From the NCBI GenBank assembly GCA_022827055.1, contig JAJDTR010000052.1, forward strand, positions 47,525-111,524: DNA of 64,000 nucleotides. Reading direction: 5' to 3'. Shown one piece after another: positions 27,628-37,213 of this stretch; positions within the stretch are counted from its first letter, which is position 1; each line of letters opens with the position of its first letter. This DNA is from Candidatus Poribacteria bacterium (GTDB taxonomy: Bacteria > Poribacteria > WGA-4E > JAJDTR01). The notes under the pieces were generated by a model. It worked only from the letters and a program-made list of their open reading frames with translations. It was not told the origin of the DNA and did not search any database. A program made the position numbers and the translations under genes.

Positions 27628-28929
27628 TTGGACGACGATATAGTAAAGTTAATCTGCTTGGTCATTTTGTCAATGCTAACGGCGTTCTTTTCTGCTGCCG
27701 AGGCATTATTGAACCGGTTGACCCGCGAAGACATACTGAACATAGCGGAAACGGGCGGTACCGGTTATGAAACCCTGACCTCGTTGCTGCGCAAACCACG
27801 ACGATACTCCGCGACTATAATTACCGCCAAGAGTATATTGGTGGTAGCGGTTGTGCTGCTGCTTGTGTCGTTATTGGGCTTCGAGGATCTGCAGAGCCGA
27901 GTGATTGCCGGTTGTGCGGCGACCGCCCTAATCGTTGTGGTTACCGAACTCATCCCCAAGAATTATATCCGGGGTAGTTCCGAGAACTCAACAATCCACA
28001 CGCTTCGCTTCTTGCGCGTGATTTATTGGATACTATACATTGTAGTAGCGCCACTGATCCTGCTAGGAAATGTCGGGGTCCGGATTCTCGGAGGTAAAGT
28101 TCATCCTCAGGAAGACAGCGTTGTTTCACCCGAAGTGTTGGAGGCATTGGACAACGTTGGGGACAGCCAAGAGATATTGGAAGCTGAAGAACGGGAGATG
28201 ATTTCCCGGATTTTGGATCTGCCGGACAAGGTCGCTCGCGAGATTATGAACGCTCGCACAGACATGGTTTGCCTTGAGGCTTCGACACCCAAGGAGGAAG
28301 TTCTACGAACGGCGATCGAGTCGAGACATTCACGCATTCCGGTCTACGAAGAGACGGTCGACCGAATTATTGGCGTTCTCCACGTTAAGGACATGTTGGA
28401 TTACTGGGAAGCGGGGCGACCAATAGATTTAAGAGAACTAATCTCCGAGAGGACACCGTTCTTTACACCAGAAAGTAAAAAAATATCGGACCTGTTTCAG
28501 GATCTGCGATCAAATAAACAACAGATGGCATTGGTTGTCGATGAGTACGGAGGAACAGCCGGGCTTGTTACGCTTGAGGACATTGTCGAAGAAATCGTTG
28601 GCGAAATCCAAGACGAGTATGACGCCGACGAGCAGGAGGAGTGTATCTTGTTGAGCGCGAACACCTACTCAGTCGACGCTCGCATGAACATTGACGACCT
28701 TAACGAGCAACTCAAGATTGAACTTGAAGCGGAGAACGTAGACACAATTGGTGGATTCGTCGTCGATTTCCTTGGTCGAGTTCCAGAGACCGGAAGCAAC
28801 TTTTCTTATCAGGGCCTGGATTTCACGATTTTGGAATCGGATGAACGTCGAATTCATAGACTGACGATTCAAACTCCGGTAAACAAAGATAGGAGTTCAT
28901 TTTTAGAGGAATCTAAGTTTGAGCCTTAA
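27628..28929 (+). CDS. CNNM/CorC-type membrane protein with CBS pair
   Basis: Membrane transporter-like protein of the HlyC/CorC (CNNM) family, associated with magnesium or cobalt efflux. 433 aa. Four hydrophobic segments lie at about residues 5-28, 70-92, 95-115 and 130-152. The CBS pair covers about 205-325, and the C-terminal transporter-associated CorC_HlyC domain about 345-425. The apparent start is a TTG, with AGAGGTGT about 12 nt upstream. It follows ybeY by 59 nt, matching the common phoH-ybeY-corC order. Substrate is family-based inference. Confidence 0.9.
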   Translation: MDDDIVKLICLVILSMLTAFFSAAEALLNRLTREDILNIAETGGTGYETLTSLLRKPRRYSATIITAKSILVVAVVLLLVSLLGFEDLQSRVIAGCAATALIVVVTELIPKNYIRGSSENSTIHTLRFLRVIYWILYIVVAPLILLGNVGVRILGGKVHPQEDSVVSPEVLEALDNVGDSQEILEAEEREMISRILDLPDKVAREIMNARTDMVCLEASTPKEEVLRTAIESRHSRIPVYEETVDRIIGVLHVKDMLDYWEAGRPIDLRELISERTPFFTPESKKISDLFQDLRSNKQQMALVVDEYGGTAGLVTLEDIVEEIVGEIQDEYDADEQEECILLSANTYSVDARMNIDDLNEQLKIELEAENVDTIGGFVVDFLGRVPETGSNFSYQGLDFTILESDERRIHRLTIQTPVNKDRSSFLEESKFEP

Positions 28930-28962
28930 TCCAACGGTTAAAACGCTGGGATAAAAGGGTTC

Positions 28963-28992
28963 TTGACACCATTATGGCTTGTATGATAGAAT
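28963..28992 (+). promoter_or_regulatory. Promoter of the tRNA-Pro gene
   Basis: A perfect -35 TTGACA (28963-28968), an 18-bp spacer and TAGAAT (28987-28992) lie 31 bp upstream of the tRNA. Transcription would start near 28999. This is the best sigma70-like promoter in the window. Confidence 0.7.
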
Positions 28993-29023
28993 GATAATTT
29001 GTAGTAGATGGTCTGCATATCGG

Positions 29024-29099
<76 letters not shown>

Positions 29100-29185
29100 T
29101 TGTTGTCTTATGGGACAGTGGACAGGTGAATTGATGGTAAAATCACTTCATCGTCTCATTGTCCCATTTTATTATTGGGTAAAAA

Positions 29186-29935
29186 ATGCCCATCCAAAAA
29201 ACAGATGCGATTGTTATCCGATCATACCCTTTCGGCGAACATCATAAAATTATCATATTCTATACATCGGACTTTGGAAAGGTTCGAACTGCAGCGTACG
29301 GTGTGAGGGGGCCAAAAAGCCGGTTTGGAGGCAGCCTGGAACTTCTGAATCACGGAACTCTCGTCTTTTCCGAGCGCCCTAACAAAGATTTGCGGACTGT
29401 GCAGGAATTTGATTTAATTGATGCCTTTGATGGAGTGAAGGAGGATTTCGAGCGCACGACATACGGTTGTTATCTTGCGGAATTGGTTAATGCGATAGAG
29501 TCTGATCAAACCGCCAACCGTGGAGTTTTCCGTTTATTGCAACATGGGTTTGATGGACTATCGCGGGTTGATGACATTGCTTTATTGGCTCGCGGGTTCG
29601 AGTTGAAATTGCTAGACATAGCGGGTTTTGCGCCGCAACTGTCTCAATGTGTTGCATGCTCTTCGCAGCCCTCGGGTGCGGCACTGAGGTTTAGTACTCG
29701 TCTCGGCGGTTTGCTTTGCGAGAATTGCGAACACCACGATTCAAGCGCGCCTCAACTTGCGCGTGGAAGTTGCGAGCTGATGAAGTACCTGAGGACATGT
29801 GACTTAGCCCGTCTCGACCGCGTTCAGGCTTCAAAACTGAACCATCGCCAACTTCGATTGGCGCTGTCCAGATTCATCTCGTATCATACGGAACTTACAC
29901 TGAAGAGTTTGGAACTGATTGAAGATCTCAATTAG
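29186..29935 (+). CDS. recO: DNA repair protein RecO
   Basis: Recombination mediator that anneals single strands and, with RecR, helps RecA load at gaps. 249 aa, normal length. The N-terminal OB fold starts with T-D-A-I-V-I-R-S-Y-P-F-G-E and G-K-V-R-T-A-A-Y-G-V-R-G. A helical domain follows, with a zinc-binding set of four Cys (C-V-A-C and, after the strand L-G-G-L-L, C-E-N-C). It begins with ATG 87 nt after the tRNA and ends 45 nt before glyQS. The three may share one transcript, although no ribosome binding site is clear for recO. Confidence 0.93.
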   Translation: MPIQKTDAIVIRSYPFGEHHKIIIFYTSDFGKVRTAAYGVRGPKSRFGGSLELLNHGTLVFSERPNKDLRTVQEFDLIDAFDGVKEDFERTTYGCYLAELVNAIESDQTANRGVFRLLQHGFDGLSRVDDIALLARGFELKLLDIAGFAPQLSQCVACSSQPSGAALRFSTRLGGLLCENCEHHDSSAPQLARGSCELMKYLRTCDLARLDRVQASKLNHRQLRLALSRFISYHTELTLKSLELIEDLN

Positions 29936-29980
29936 CCACGAAAAAACATAAAAGACGGTGCGTGTCTCGTTTTTGAAATC

Positions 29981-32900
29981 ATGACTTTTCAAGAAATGAT
30001 CCTTGCCCTGGAGAAATTTTGGGCAGATTACGGGTGTACTATCCAGCAGCCTTGCGATATTGAGGTTGGAGCGGGAACATTCAATCCGGCGACGTTTTTG
30101 CGTTGTCTAGGTCCCGAACCGTGGCAGGTTGCTTACGTCGAGCCGGTGCGGCGACCTACGGATGGACGTTATGGCGAAAACCCGTTTCGGGTTGGAGCTT
30201 ACTATCAGTATCAGGTCATCTTGAAGCCGGCCCCAGCCGATGTGCTGCCACTCTACCTTGAGAGCCTGCATCATCTGGGAGTCGATCCGCGAAAGCACGA
30301 TTTGCGTTTCGTCGAGGATGATTGGGAGTCTCCGACGCTCGGCGCCTCGGGACTAGGCTGGGAAGTTTGGTGGAATGGCGCCGAAATTACGCAGTTTACC
30401 TACTTTCAGCAGATGGGAAGTATTGAGCTAGACCCAATCTGCGCAGAACTCACCTACGGACTGGAGCGTATTGCGCTTTACCTGCAGGATGTCGACAGTT
30501 TCTTCAATATCCGTTGGAACGAACAACTTCAGTACGGAGATGTGCATCATCAGAGCGAGGTGGAGTATTCTCGCTATGCGTTCGAGCATTCCGACACCAA
30601 GATGCTGTCCCATCAGTTTGACGCTTATGAGAATGAGGCACGTACATGCCTTGAGGAAGGACTTGTATTACCTGGAACTGATTACGTCCTCAAATGCTCA
30701 CATGCCTTCAATATGCTTGACACACGCGGTGTGATAAGTGTCACGGAACGTGTCAACTATATTGAACGGGTAAGGCGGCTTGCGCAGCAGACAGCTCGGG
30801 CTTATGTCGAGCAGCGAGAGAACATGGGACATCCTCTGTCGAATCGCTGGGAACCAAGAAAACAGGTAGACATCGTCGAGGAAGAACCGAGGACGACAGC
30901 GGTTCCGTCCGATGAATCTGCAGATCTGTTGTTTGAAATTGGCACTGAAGAGATTCCGGCCGGTTATCTTGACTCTGCATTGGCGCAACTGCGTACTATT
31001 GCATCCAAAGTTCTTGAGGAACATCGCCTTTCATTTGAGGAAGTGCGCACATTGGCAACTCCGCGCCGTTTAACGCTATATGTCAAAAGGCTGGCAACTT
31101 CCCAGAGCGACAATGTGTCCGAGGTAGTCGGTCCACCGAAGCGCGTTGCCTACGACGAGAATGGGGTCCCAACGAAAGCCGCTATCGGGTTTGCCAAAAC
31201 GCAAGAAGTTGATATCACCGATTTAAAGATCGTGGAAACGGATCGTGGAGAATATGTAGCGGCTTCAAAGCTTGAGAAAGGGCGCCTTGCCATTGATGTC
31301 TTAGGCGAACTTCTTCCTGCATGGATTCAATCATTGAATTTTCCCAAGACCATGCGTTGGGACAAGCTACGTTTCGCCCGTCCCATCCGCTGGCTTGTTG
31401 CCCTACTCGGCGATCAGGTTGTTGATTTTCAGCTTGACACGCTCCAAGCCGGTCGGCGCACTTACGGTCATCGTTCTCTCAATCCCGAACCGATTGAGCT
31501 AACGGACGCGTCCCTCGAAAGCTATATCGAACAGCTTCGGAAGATTAATGTCATCGTGGATCAGGAGGAACGGCGAAGTCGGATTGAGCTGCAGATAATC
31601 GAGATTTTGGAAGCTGAAGGATGCCTAATGGAGATTGACTCGGATTTACTGAATACCGTCACCTATCTCGTCGAAAATCCACAGCCGATTGTCGGGAGTT
31701 TTAGCGAGTCTCATCTCTCCTTGCCTGCCGAAGTCTTAATCACACCGATGAAAAGCTACCAACGTTACTTTCCGATGTGGTCAGGTGATGGCAATCTTAT
31801 GTCAAAGTTTATCATCATCTCCAACGGTACCGAGGGGAATCAGGACGGCGTCCGACATGGCAATGAACGTGTCCTTCATGCACGGCTGGACGACGCTGAA
31901 TTTTTCTACCGGGAAGACCAAAGGACTCCTTTATCGGATAGGGTTGATCGCTTGCATAATGTCGTTTTCCATGCCAAACTCGGCTCCCTGCTAGCTAAAG
32001 TAAAGCGATTGGAAGCGCTTGTGGATTTCATCACGTCTGAGGTCGGTCGGAATGCTTCGCAACCGGGATTTTCCGAGTGTTCAACGACGCACGCGATTCG
32101 GGCGGCACAACTTTGCAAAGCGGATTTGACCACGCTCATGGTTATTGAGTTCCCATCTTTACAAGGCATCGTAGGAAAATATTACGCTAAGAATTCCGGA
32201 GAGGCGTCTGAAGTGGCGCTTGCCATTGAGGAACACTATCAACCTATCTCTGCCGATGGACCGTTGCCACAAACGGATGCCGGTGTTATCTTATCGATCG
32301 CTGACAAAATCGACACCTTGGTCGGTTATTTTGGAATCAATGAGCGACCAACAGGTTCACAGGACCCGTATTCGTTGAGGCGTCAAGCGATTGGAGTTGC
32401 CCGTATTCTATTTGAAAAGAAATTTCAGCTTCCGCTCGGCTCCATTATCGAAGAGGCTGTTAGTCTGTATGGAGTAGAGTTGGTGGAAGATACGAAATCC
32501 GTTTTGCTTGAGTTCTTTAAGGGACGAATTGAAGTCCTGTTGCAAGCCAATGGCTATGAACCTGATGTCCTTGATACCGTACTTGCCACCGGCGAGCTCG
32601 ACATCAGTGACATCTTGAACCGAGTTGAAGTCGTTGCCCAATTCCGGGATAACTTAGACTTTAACAGTGTCTACCCCGCTTTGAATCGCGTTTTACGGAT
32701 TTTACCTGATACTGACACTCTTGCCACCAAAGTTAATCCAAATCTTTTGCAAGATGCGGCTGAGATTGAACTAGCGACTGCGATAGCGAAGGCTGAACCG
32801 AAACTTGAAAATGCGGTCAATAAACACGCTTATGCCCATCTACTTTCTCATCTCGGAAACCTCCAGCCAGCGATTGATCGGTTTTTCGATGAGGTTCTTG

Positions 32901-33013
32901 TAATGTCTGAGGACACTGAACTCCGATCCAACCGCTTGGCACTGTTGAATTCAATCGCCACTAGGTTAAATGTTGTCGGAGATTTTACAAAGCTGGCGAT
33001 CACGGGAAACTAA
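29981..33013 (+). CDS. glyQS: Glycyl-tRNA synthetase, fused alpha and beta subunits
   Basis: Charges tRNA-Gly with glycine. In most bacteria with the (alpha beta)2 enzyme, glyQ and glyS are separate genes; here one 1010-aa reading frame holds both. Residues ~1-290 are GlyQ, with W-A-D-Y-G-C and Q-Q-P-C-D-I near the start and E-L-T-Y-G-L-E-R-I later. A linker of about 25 residues precedes GlyS, which begins [13 protein letters not shown] and includes A-T-P-R-R-L, a 'T-D-A-G' HD-domain region and a C-terminal anticodon-binding-like domain. Fused forms are known in several lineages. It follows recO by 45 nt. Confidence 0.96.
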   Translation: MTFQEMILALEKFWADYGCTIQQPCDIEVGAGTFNPATFLRCLGPEPWQVAYVEPVRRPTDGRYGENPFRVGAYYQYQVILKPAPADVLPLYLESLHHLGVDPRKHDLRFVEDDWESPTLGASGLGWEVWWNGAEITQFTYFQQMGSIELDPICAELTYGLERIALYLQDVDSFFNIRWNEQLQYGDVHHQSEVEYSRYAFEHSDTKMLSHQFDAYENEARTCLEEGLVLPGTDYVLKCSHAFNMLDTRGVISVTERVNYIERVRRLAQQTARAYVEQRENMGHPLSNRWEPRKQVDIVEEEPRTTAVPSDESADLLFEIGTEEIPAGYLDSALAQLRTIASKVLEEHRLSFEEVRTLATPRRLTLYVKRLATSQSDNVSEVVGPPKRVAYDENGVPTKAAIGFAKTQEVDITDLKIVETDRGEYVAASKLEKGRLAIDVLGELLPAWIQSLNFPKTMRWDKLRFARPIRWLVALLGDQVVDFQLDTLQAGRRTYGHRSLNPEPIELTDASLESYIEQLRKINVIVDQEERRSRIELQIIEILEAEGCLMEIDSDLLNTVTYLVENPQPIVGSFSESHLSLPAEVLITPMKSYQRYFPMWSGDGNLMSKFIIISNGTEGNQDGVRHGNERVLHARLDDAEFFYREDQRTPLSDRVDRLHNVVFHAKLGSLLAKVKRLEALVDFITSEVGRNASQPGFSECSTTHAIRAAQLCKADLTTLMVIEFPSLQGIVGKYYAKNSGEASEVALAIEEHYQPISADGPLPQTDAGVILSIADKIDTLVGYFGINERPTGSQDPYSLRRQAIGVARILFEKKFQLPLGSIIEEAVSLYGVELVEDTKSVLLEFFKGRIEVLLQANGYEPDVLDTVLATGELDISDILNRVEVVAQFRDNLDFNSVYPALNRVLRILPDTDTLATKVNPNLLQDAAEIELATAIAKAEPKLENAVNKHAYAHLLSHLGNLQPAIDRFFDEVLVMSEDTELRSNRLALLNSIATRLNVVGDFTKLAITGN

Positions 33014-33027
33014 AGCAGATAGACGAG

Positions 33028-33053
33028 TCTAGAATCAGATTTAGAGATTTTTT
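33028..33053 (+). terminator. Weak candidate terminator after glyQS
   Basis: TCTAGA (33028-33033) and TTTAGA (33040-33045) form a 6-bp stem with one G-U pair and a 6-nt loop, followed by GATTTTTT. The stem is AT-rich and weak, but the position and T run fit. Confidence 0.35.
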
Positions 33054-33068
33054 GTTTTGCAATCCTAA

Positions 33069-33084
33069 TTTGACATATATCAAA
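33069..33084. promoter_or_regulatory. FNR/Crp-like palindrome upstream of the HEAT-repeat gene
   Basis: TTTGACATATATCAAA matches TTGAT-N4-ATCAA, the FNR-type box, in 9 of 10 positions. It lies 21 bp before the ATG and just upstream of AAGGAG. Such a site could also arise by chance in AT-rich DNA, and no FNR-type regulator is in the window. Confidence 0.3.
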
Positions 33085-33105
33085 TTCAATTAAGGAGCCT
33101 GACGC

Positions 33106-36100
33106 ATGAATCAGAAAACCCTTATTTCTATTGGTGTAATATTGATTGTAGGCATTTCCATAGGCTGTGGGGAAAAAGAGGATAAGGATATCCTTGATGC
33201 GCGATTAGCGACTGCCGAGGGTGATTATTCTGCGGTTCAATCGGCAGTTGAAAGAGCTCTTTCGAACAATCCCAAGCAAACTGAAGCGCAATCGCTCCAG
33301 CTATTGCTTCGACTGCGCTCAACTTCAGACCCTTCCGCTTGGCAATCAGGTCTTGAGCAAGTGTTAAGCCATCTAAAACCGCTGAATGAGGACATTCAAG
33401 AAATCAGTAATCGGGAAGACCCGGATTCCGATGACCTGGATCGGCAAGAACGACTTATCCGGTCAAGAAACTCAATTAGTGGTTTCATGGTTGATTCGTT
33501 TGCTGAAGCCGCTAGAAAGCAACCTAATTTGCTATCAGATTTAGTGAATCAAGCCAATCCGGTAATTATCACGGCGCTATTAGAGGGGAAAAAGTGTTTT
33601 CAAACCGCTTCTCGCGAAACCGCGGCTCGGCTAATTCAGGGAGCTACAAAAAACGATGCGGTCATCAAACTGCTAATTCAAGCAATCCAGCACGACGACC
33701 CGCACATCCGGCGGGAAGCAATCAAGCATCTTGGCAATCTGCGCAGTGCGGAACTGATCTCTACCTTTGAATCTGTGTTGAAGAAAAAGAGTGAATCCCC
33801 GGACGTACTCTATCGTGTCATAGTTGCGCTGGAAAAGATAATAGGTGAGGAGGCTGTTGTCCCAGCTCTAAAAGAGGCAGCCAAAACGAACACAACTCAA
33901 GTACGGATCCATGCGGCGAAATTAATCGGGCAATTGAAATCAGAGGCGGGGATTGATGAGATGATTCGTCTGCTGGCGGACTCAAACTCCTATGTAACAA
34001 GTGCGGCTGCGAAGGCTCTTGTTGAGATGGGAGACGCTTCAGTTCCTCCCCTGCTTGAAGTGCTCGATACTCGTGCGAGGGATGTTATCCCGAGCGGGGA
34101 TTCAGAGTTTATGCAGGAATATCAATATATCGCCAACGTTTTCATAGATGATGCCCGTCTTCAAAAACGAAGGGTAAGCACTCAAGCATTGGCAATTGAG
34201 GTTCTCGGTACCTTACGATCCCGTGCGGCGATTCCGCGACTTATTAACCTCTTGGCAGACGACGATCTCCGTGTAAGCGCGATGGCTGCTTTGGTCGCAA
34301 TGGGCCCAGCGACAACACCATACCTTTATCCCGCTTTGGAACATGAGATAGAGAAGATTCGAATTAGCATCGCGGAAGCCTTGAGCCAAATTCAAGACAG
34401 GCGCACGATCGGGCCACTGATAGCGGCTTTAAGGAGCGACGATCAGAGGAAGGAAGTCAAGGCTCACGCTGCCAAAGCATTAGGTTTAATGAGAGCAAGA
34501 GGTCTTAACAACAGCGCAATTCCAGCGTTGGCACACGCACTCAGTTTGGATGAAACCACGGCTACAAATGCTGCCATCGCGCTCGGGCAGATAAAACTAA
34601 GTACAGACGAGGCTATTCATGGTCTTGTTACAATGGCAATGGATAAACAGCAGCGCGAAACGGTGCGCACGACTGCGATTACCTCGCTAGGGCAACTCAA
34701 GTCTGCCATGGCGGTTCAATCCTTGATGTTGTTGGTGTTGAGTGACGATACAAGCCCCGTCATTCGTAAATCGGCGGTTACAGCTTTGGGAGAGATAAAA
34801 TCCAACGAATCGGTAGATGCGCTTCTCTGGATTCTGTCAACGCGCTATGATGAGGTTAAGGATTTCCAACGTCACATGAAACGAAGATACAACACTCTTG
34901 CCGAATTTAGGAGTGCAATTGATGGTCTTAAGGTTGAATGGACATCGGATTACCCGAAACCGAGATACCGAACATGGGGAGAGTTAAAGTCTATTCCGAG
35001 TCTTGTGCGGAGTGAGGCTGCAATCGCTCTTGGCAAGATTAGAGGAGAATTACTGTTTAGCAGCACCAAACGAGCATTGTATGAAGCAGACCTCAACAGC
35101 GGGGATATTCCACAAGGATTCCGACAAGAATTCATGAACAATGGAATCACGTTATCTCAGAATAGTAACATCGCTGTCGATAAACCGGGCGAAATCTGGT
35201 TTCTGACAGACAAAGGGAGTCAACTGCGCTACCATTGTAGAAAAGTTGGTGAACTTCTCAATGTATACAAAAAAGGTGACGAGGTGCTAAATGCTTTGAT
35301 ATCTGCCCTTAAAGACGATGAACGTGCCACAGTTCGGAAAAGCGCGGCTTTTGCGTTGGGCGACATTCAGGGTGAATCCACAGTTTCGCACCTATTGAGC
35401 GCGCTTAAAGACGAGCAAGGGGTTGTCCGACAGGAAGTTGCCACCGCTCTGGGCAAAATCAAAGGTAACCGTGTCATCGCGCCTTTGCTCTCCGTCCTCA
35501 AGAAGGACAAATATGAATCAACTCGCAAACAAGCGGCAATCGCTCTCCGCGAACTGGAACCGACACAAGCAGATACAGGTTTAGTCGATGTGATTCAGAA
35601 GGGTGTGGGTACGTTTGAGGAAGATCACGAAGTTCAATCCGTAATGAACGAGGTCATTGCCTCTCTGAACAAGGGTGGCGGAGCACCCACTGCGAAATAT
35701 ATCCAAGACGCCTTAAAATCCGCGGATGATGAATGGACGCGCTGGACGCTACTAACGACCTTAGGGAGCCTCGAACACATGGGGTCGGTCAAGGGTCTCC
35801 CGGATGTGTTCAAATTAGAATTACAGCACCCAAGCTATGTCGTTCGTAAAGCCGCAATAACTGCCCTAGGCAAATATAAAGATAGGGGTTCCAGTGACGC
35901 TTTAATCAAGGTACTACAGGATGAAAGCGAGCATAAATCTATTCGCGCCGGAGCAGCGGCAGCATTGGGAGCGCTACTCGATGAACGCGCATCTGCTCCG
36001 CTTCTAGCCGCTCTTGATGACGAAGATGCGGAAGTTCGTGAAAAAGCCGCCGCTGCATTAGGGGCTATCAAGGATGCCGAGGCTGTTGGGAGACTAGTCT

Positions 36101-37164
36101 CGCTGGTGCAGGACAGGTTGGAGCACACGGCAGTACGGGCGGCTAGCGTGGCTGCACTTGGCGCCATTGGAGACAAGAGTGTTGAGTCTCAGCTTCTTTA
36201 CGTCCTGAGAACGGAAACCGGAAATACCCGCAACAATGCCATCTCTGCCCTAGGAAAACTTAAGAGTACGGAGGCAGTGCCGGAACTGATTTCAATTCTG
36301 GAAGATCGAAGCGAACCCCTTGACGCCAGTACGGGCGATTTGGCGAAAGCCTCTGCTCGTACAAAGGCGGCTGCTGCACTTGCCGAGATTGGAGACCAAC
36401 GCGCCGCCGCAGCTTTAGGACGACGAGTCGCAGATGAAACGGAGTATATCGTAGCAATACATGAGGGACTAAAACGCAATTGGTCGTGGGAGGCATTCGT
36501 CGCGGCTGCCAGATCCTTCCGACTTCCCGCATTTGTTGCCCCCAAGCTGGAGCGGCGGATGGAGGACGCATGGGAGGATTCCCCGATAAGAACCGCGGCA
36601 TCGCTCGCTCTTGTTCAATGTGATGTCGCACAAGATAGTTCACAAGTTCTTGCAAGGCTAAGGGGATTGCTTGCCACTCCCAAGAAGGAGGTACGACAAG
36701 CAACAGCCCTTGGCATTGGTAAAAGCGGGATTCGAGAACTCAGGGATGAGCTTGTGAAGATGATGAAAGGCGAAACAGAACTCGACAAAGATGTCAGACG
36801 TGGAGCGACACAAGGTGTAGGAGAACTCGCCGACCCTACCACGGAACCCGATTTAATTAGTGTGTTTCACGACGAAACCAATCATGAAGAGATTCGCCGC
36901 GATGCGGCAATTGCCCTCGGAAAACTCGGAACTGACGAAGCAGTTTCCGTGTTGATAGGGAAATTGGAAACCCTACAAGCAAGCAAGGCATCCAAGGGTT
37001 TTAGAATCGACATTACCAAAGCTCTTGGCACTGCCAAGAACTCCAAAGCGGTGTTAGTTCTCGAAACGGTCTTGAAAGATCAGGATGCCGACATTCACTT
37101 CCACGCCGCGGAAGCATTGTTCCAAATTACGGGAAAGGGTTATGGATATAATCGCATCGGCTAA
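33106..37164 (+). CDS. Giant HEAT-repeat lipoprotein
   Basis: 1352 aa. A lipoprotein signal ends with S-I-G-C, Cys21, so the protein should be anchored to a membrane facing the periplasm or surface. After a helical N-terminal ~170 residues, the chain is mostly ~31-residue HEAT/PBS-lyase-like repeats (pattern V-R-x-x-A-A-x-A-L-G-x-I-x), at least 20 of them. Two interruptions occur: one around residues 580-640 (W-T-S-D-Y-P-K-P) and one around 665-725 with a non-repeat segment G-E-I-W-F-L-T-D-K-G. HEAT solenoids are protein-binding scaffolds; no catalytic site is seen. AAGGAG lies 8 nt before the ATG. The solute-binding gene follows after 49 nt. Confidence 0.88.
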   Translation: MNQKTLISIGVILIVGISIGCGEKEDKDILDARLATAEGDYSAVQSAVERALSNNPKQTEAQSLQLLLRLRSTSDPSAWQSGLEQVLSHLKPLNEDIQEISNREDPDSDDLDRQERLIRSRNSISGFMVDSFAEAARKQPNLLSDLVNQANPVIITALLEGKKCFQTASRETAARLIQGATKNDAVIKLLIQAIQHDDPHIRREAIKHLGNLRSAELISTFESVLKKKSESPDVLYRVIVALEKIIGEEAVVPALKEAAKTNTTQVRIHAAKLIGQLKSEAGIDEMIRLLADSNSYVTSAAAKALVEMGDASVPPLLEVLDTRARDVIPSGDSEFMQEYQYIANVFIDDARLQKRRVSTQALAIEVLGTLRSRAAIPRLINLLADDDLRVSAMAALVAMGPATTPYLYPALEHEIEKIRISIAEALSQIQDRRTIGPLIAALRSDDQRKEVKAHAAKALGLMRARGLNNSAIPALAHALSLDETTATNAAIALGQIKLSTDEAIHGLVTMAMDKQQRETVRTTAITSLGQLKSAMAVQSLMLLVLSDDTSPVIRKSAVTALGEIKSNESVDALLWILSTRYDEVKDFQRHMKRRYNTLAEFRSAIDGLKVEWTSDYPKPRYRTWGELKSIPSLVRSEAAIALGKIRGELLFSSTKRALYEADLNSGDIPQGFRQEFMNNGITLSQNSNIAVDKPGEIWFLTDKGSQLRYHCRKVGELLNVYKKGDEVLNALISALKDDERATVRKSAAFALGDIQGESTVSHLLSALKDEQGVVRQEVATALGKIKGNRVIAPLLSVLKKDKYESTRKQAAIALRELEPTQADTGLVDVIQKGVGTFEEDHEVQSVMNEVIASLNKGGGAPTAKYIQDALKSADDEWTRWTLLTTLGSLEHMGSVKGLPDVFKLELQHPSYVVRKAAITALGKYKDRGSSDALIKVLQDESEHKSIRAGAAAALGALLDERASAPLLAALDDEDAEVREKAAAALGAIKDAEAVGRLVSLVQDRLEHTAVRAASVAALGAIGDKSVESQLLYVLRTETGNTRNNAISALGKLKSTEAVPELISILEDRSEPLDASTGDLAKASARTKAAAALAEIGDQRAAAALGRRVADETEYIVAIHEGLKRNWSWEAFVAAARSFRLPAFVAPKLERRMEDAWEDSPIRTAASLALVQCDVAQDSSQVLARLRGLLATPKKEVRQATALGIGKSGIRELRDELVKMMKGETELDKDVRRGATQGVGELADPTTEPDLISVFHDETNHEEIRRDAAIALGKLGTDEAVSVLIGKLETLQASKASKGFRIDITKALGTAKNSKAVLVLETVLKDQDADIHFHAAEALFQITGKGYGYNRIG

Positions 37165-37213
37165 CAGACTCCAACGGACTCCCCCGTTAATCCAGACGCT
37201 ATAGACCAACCTG

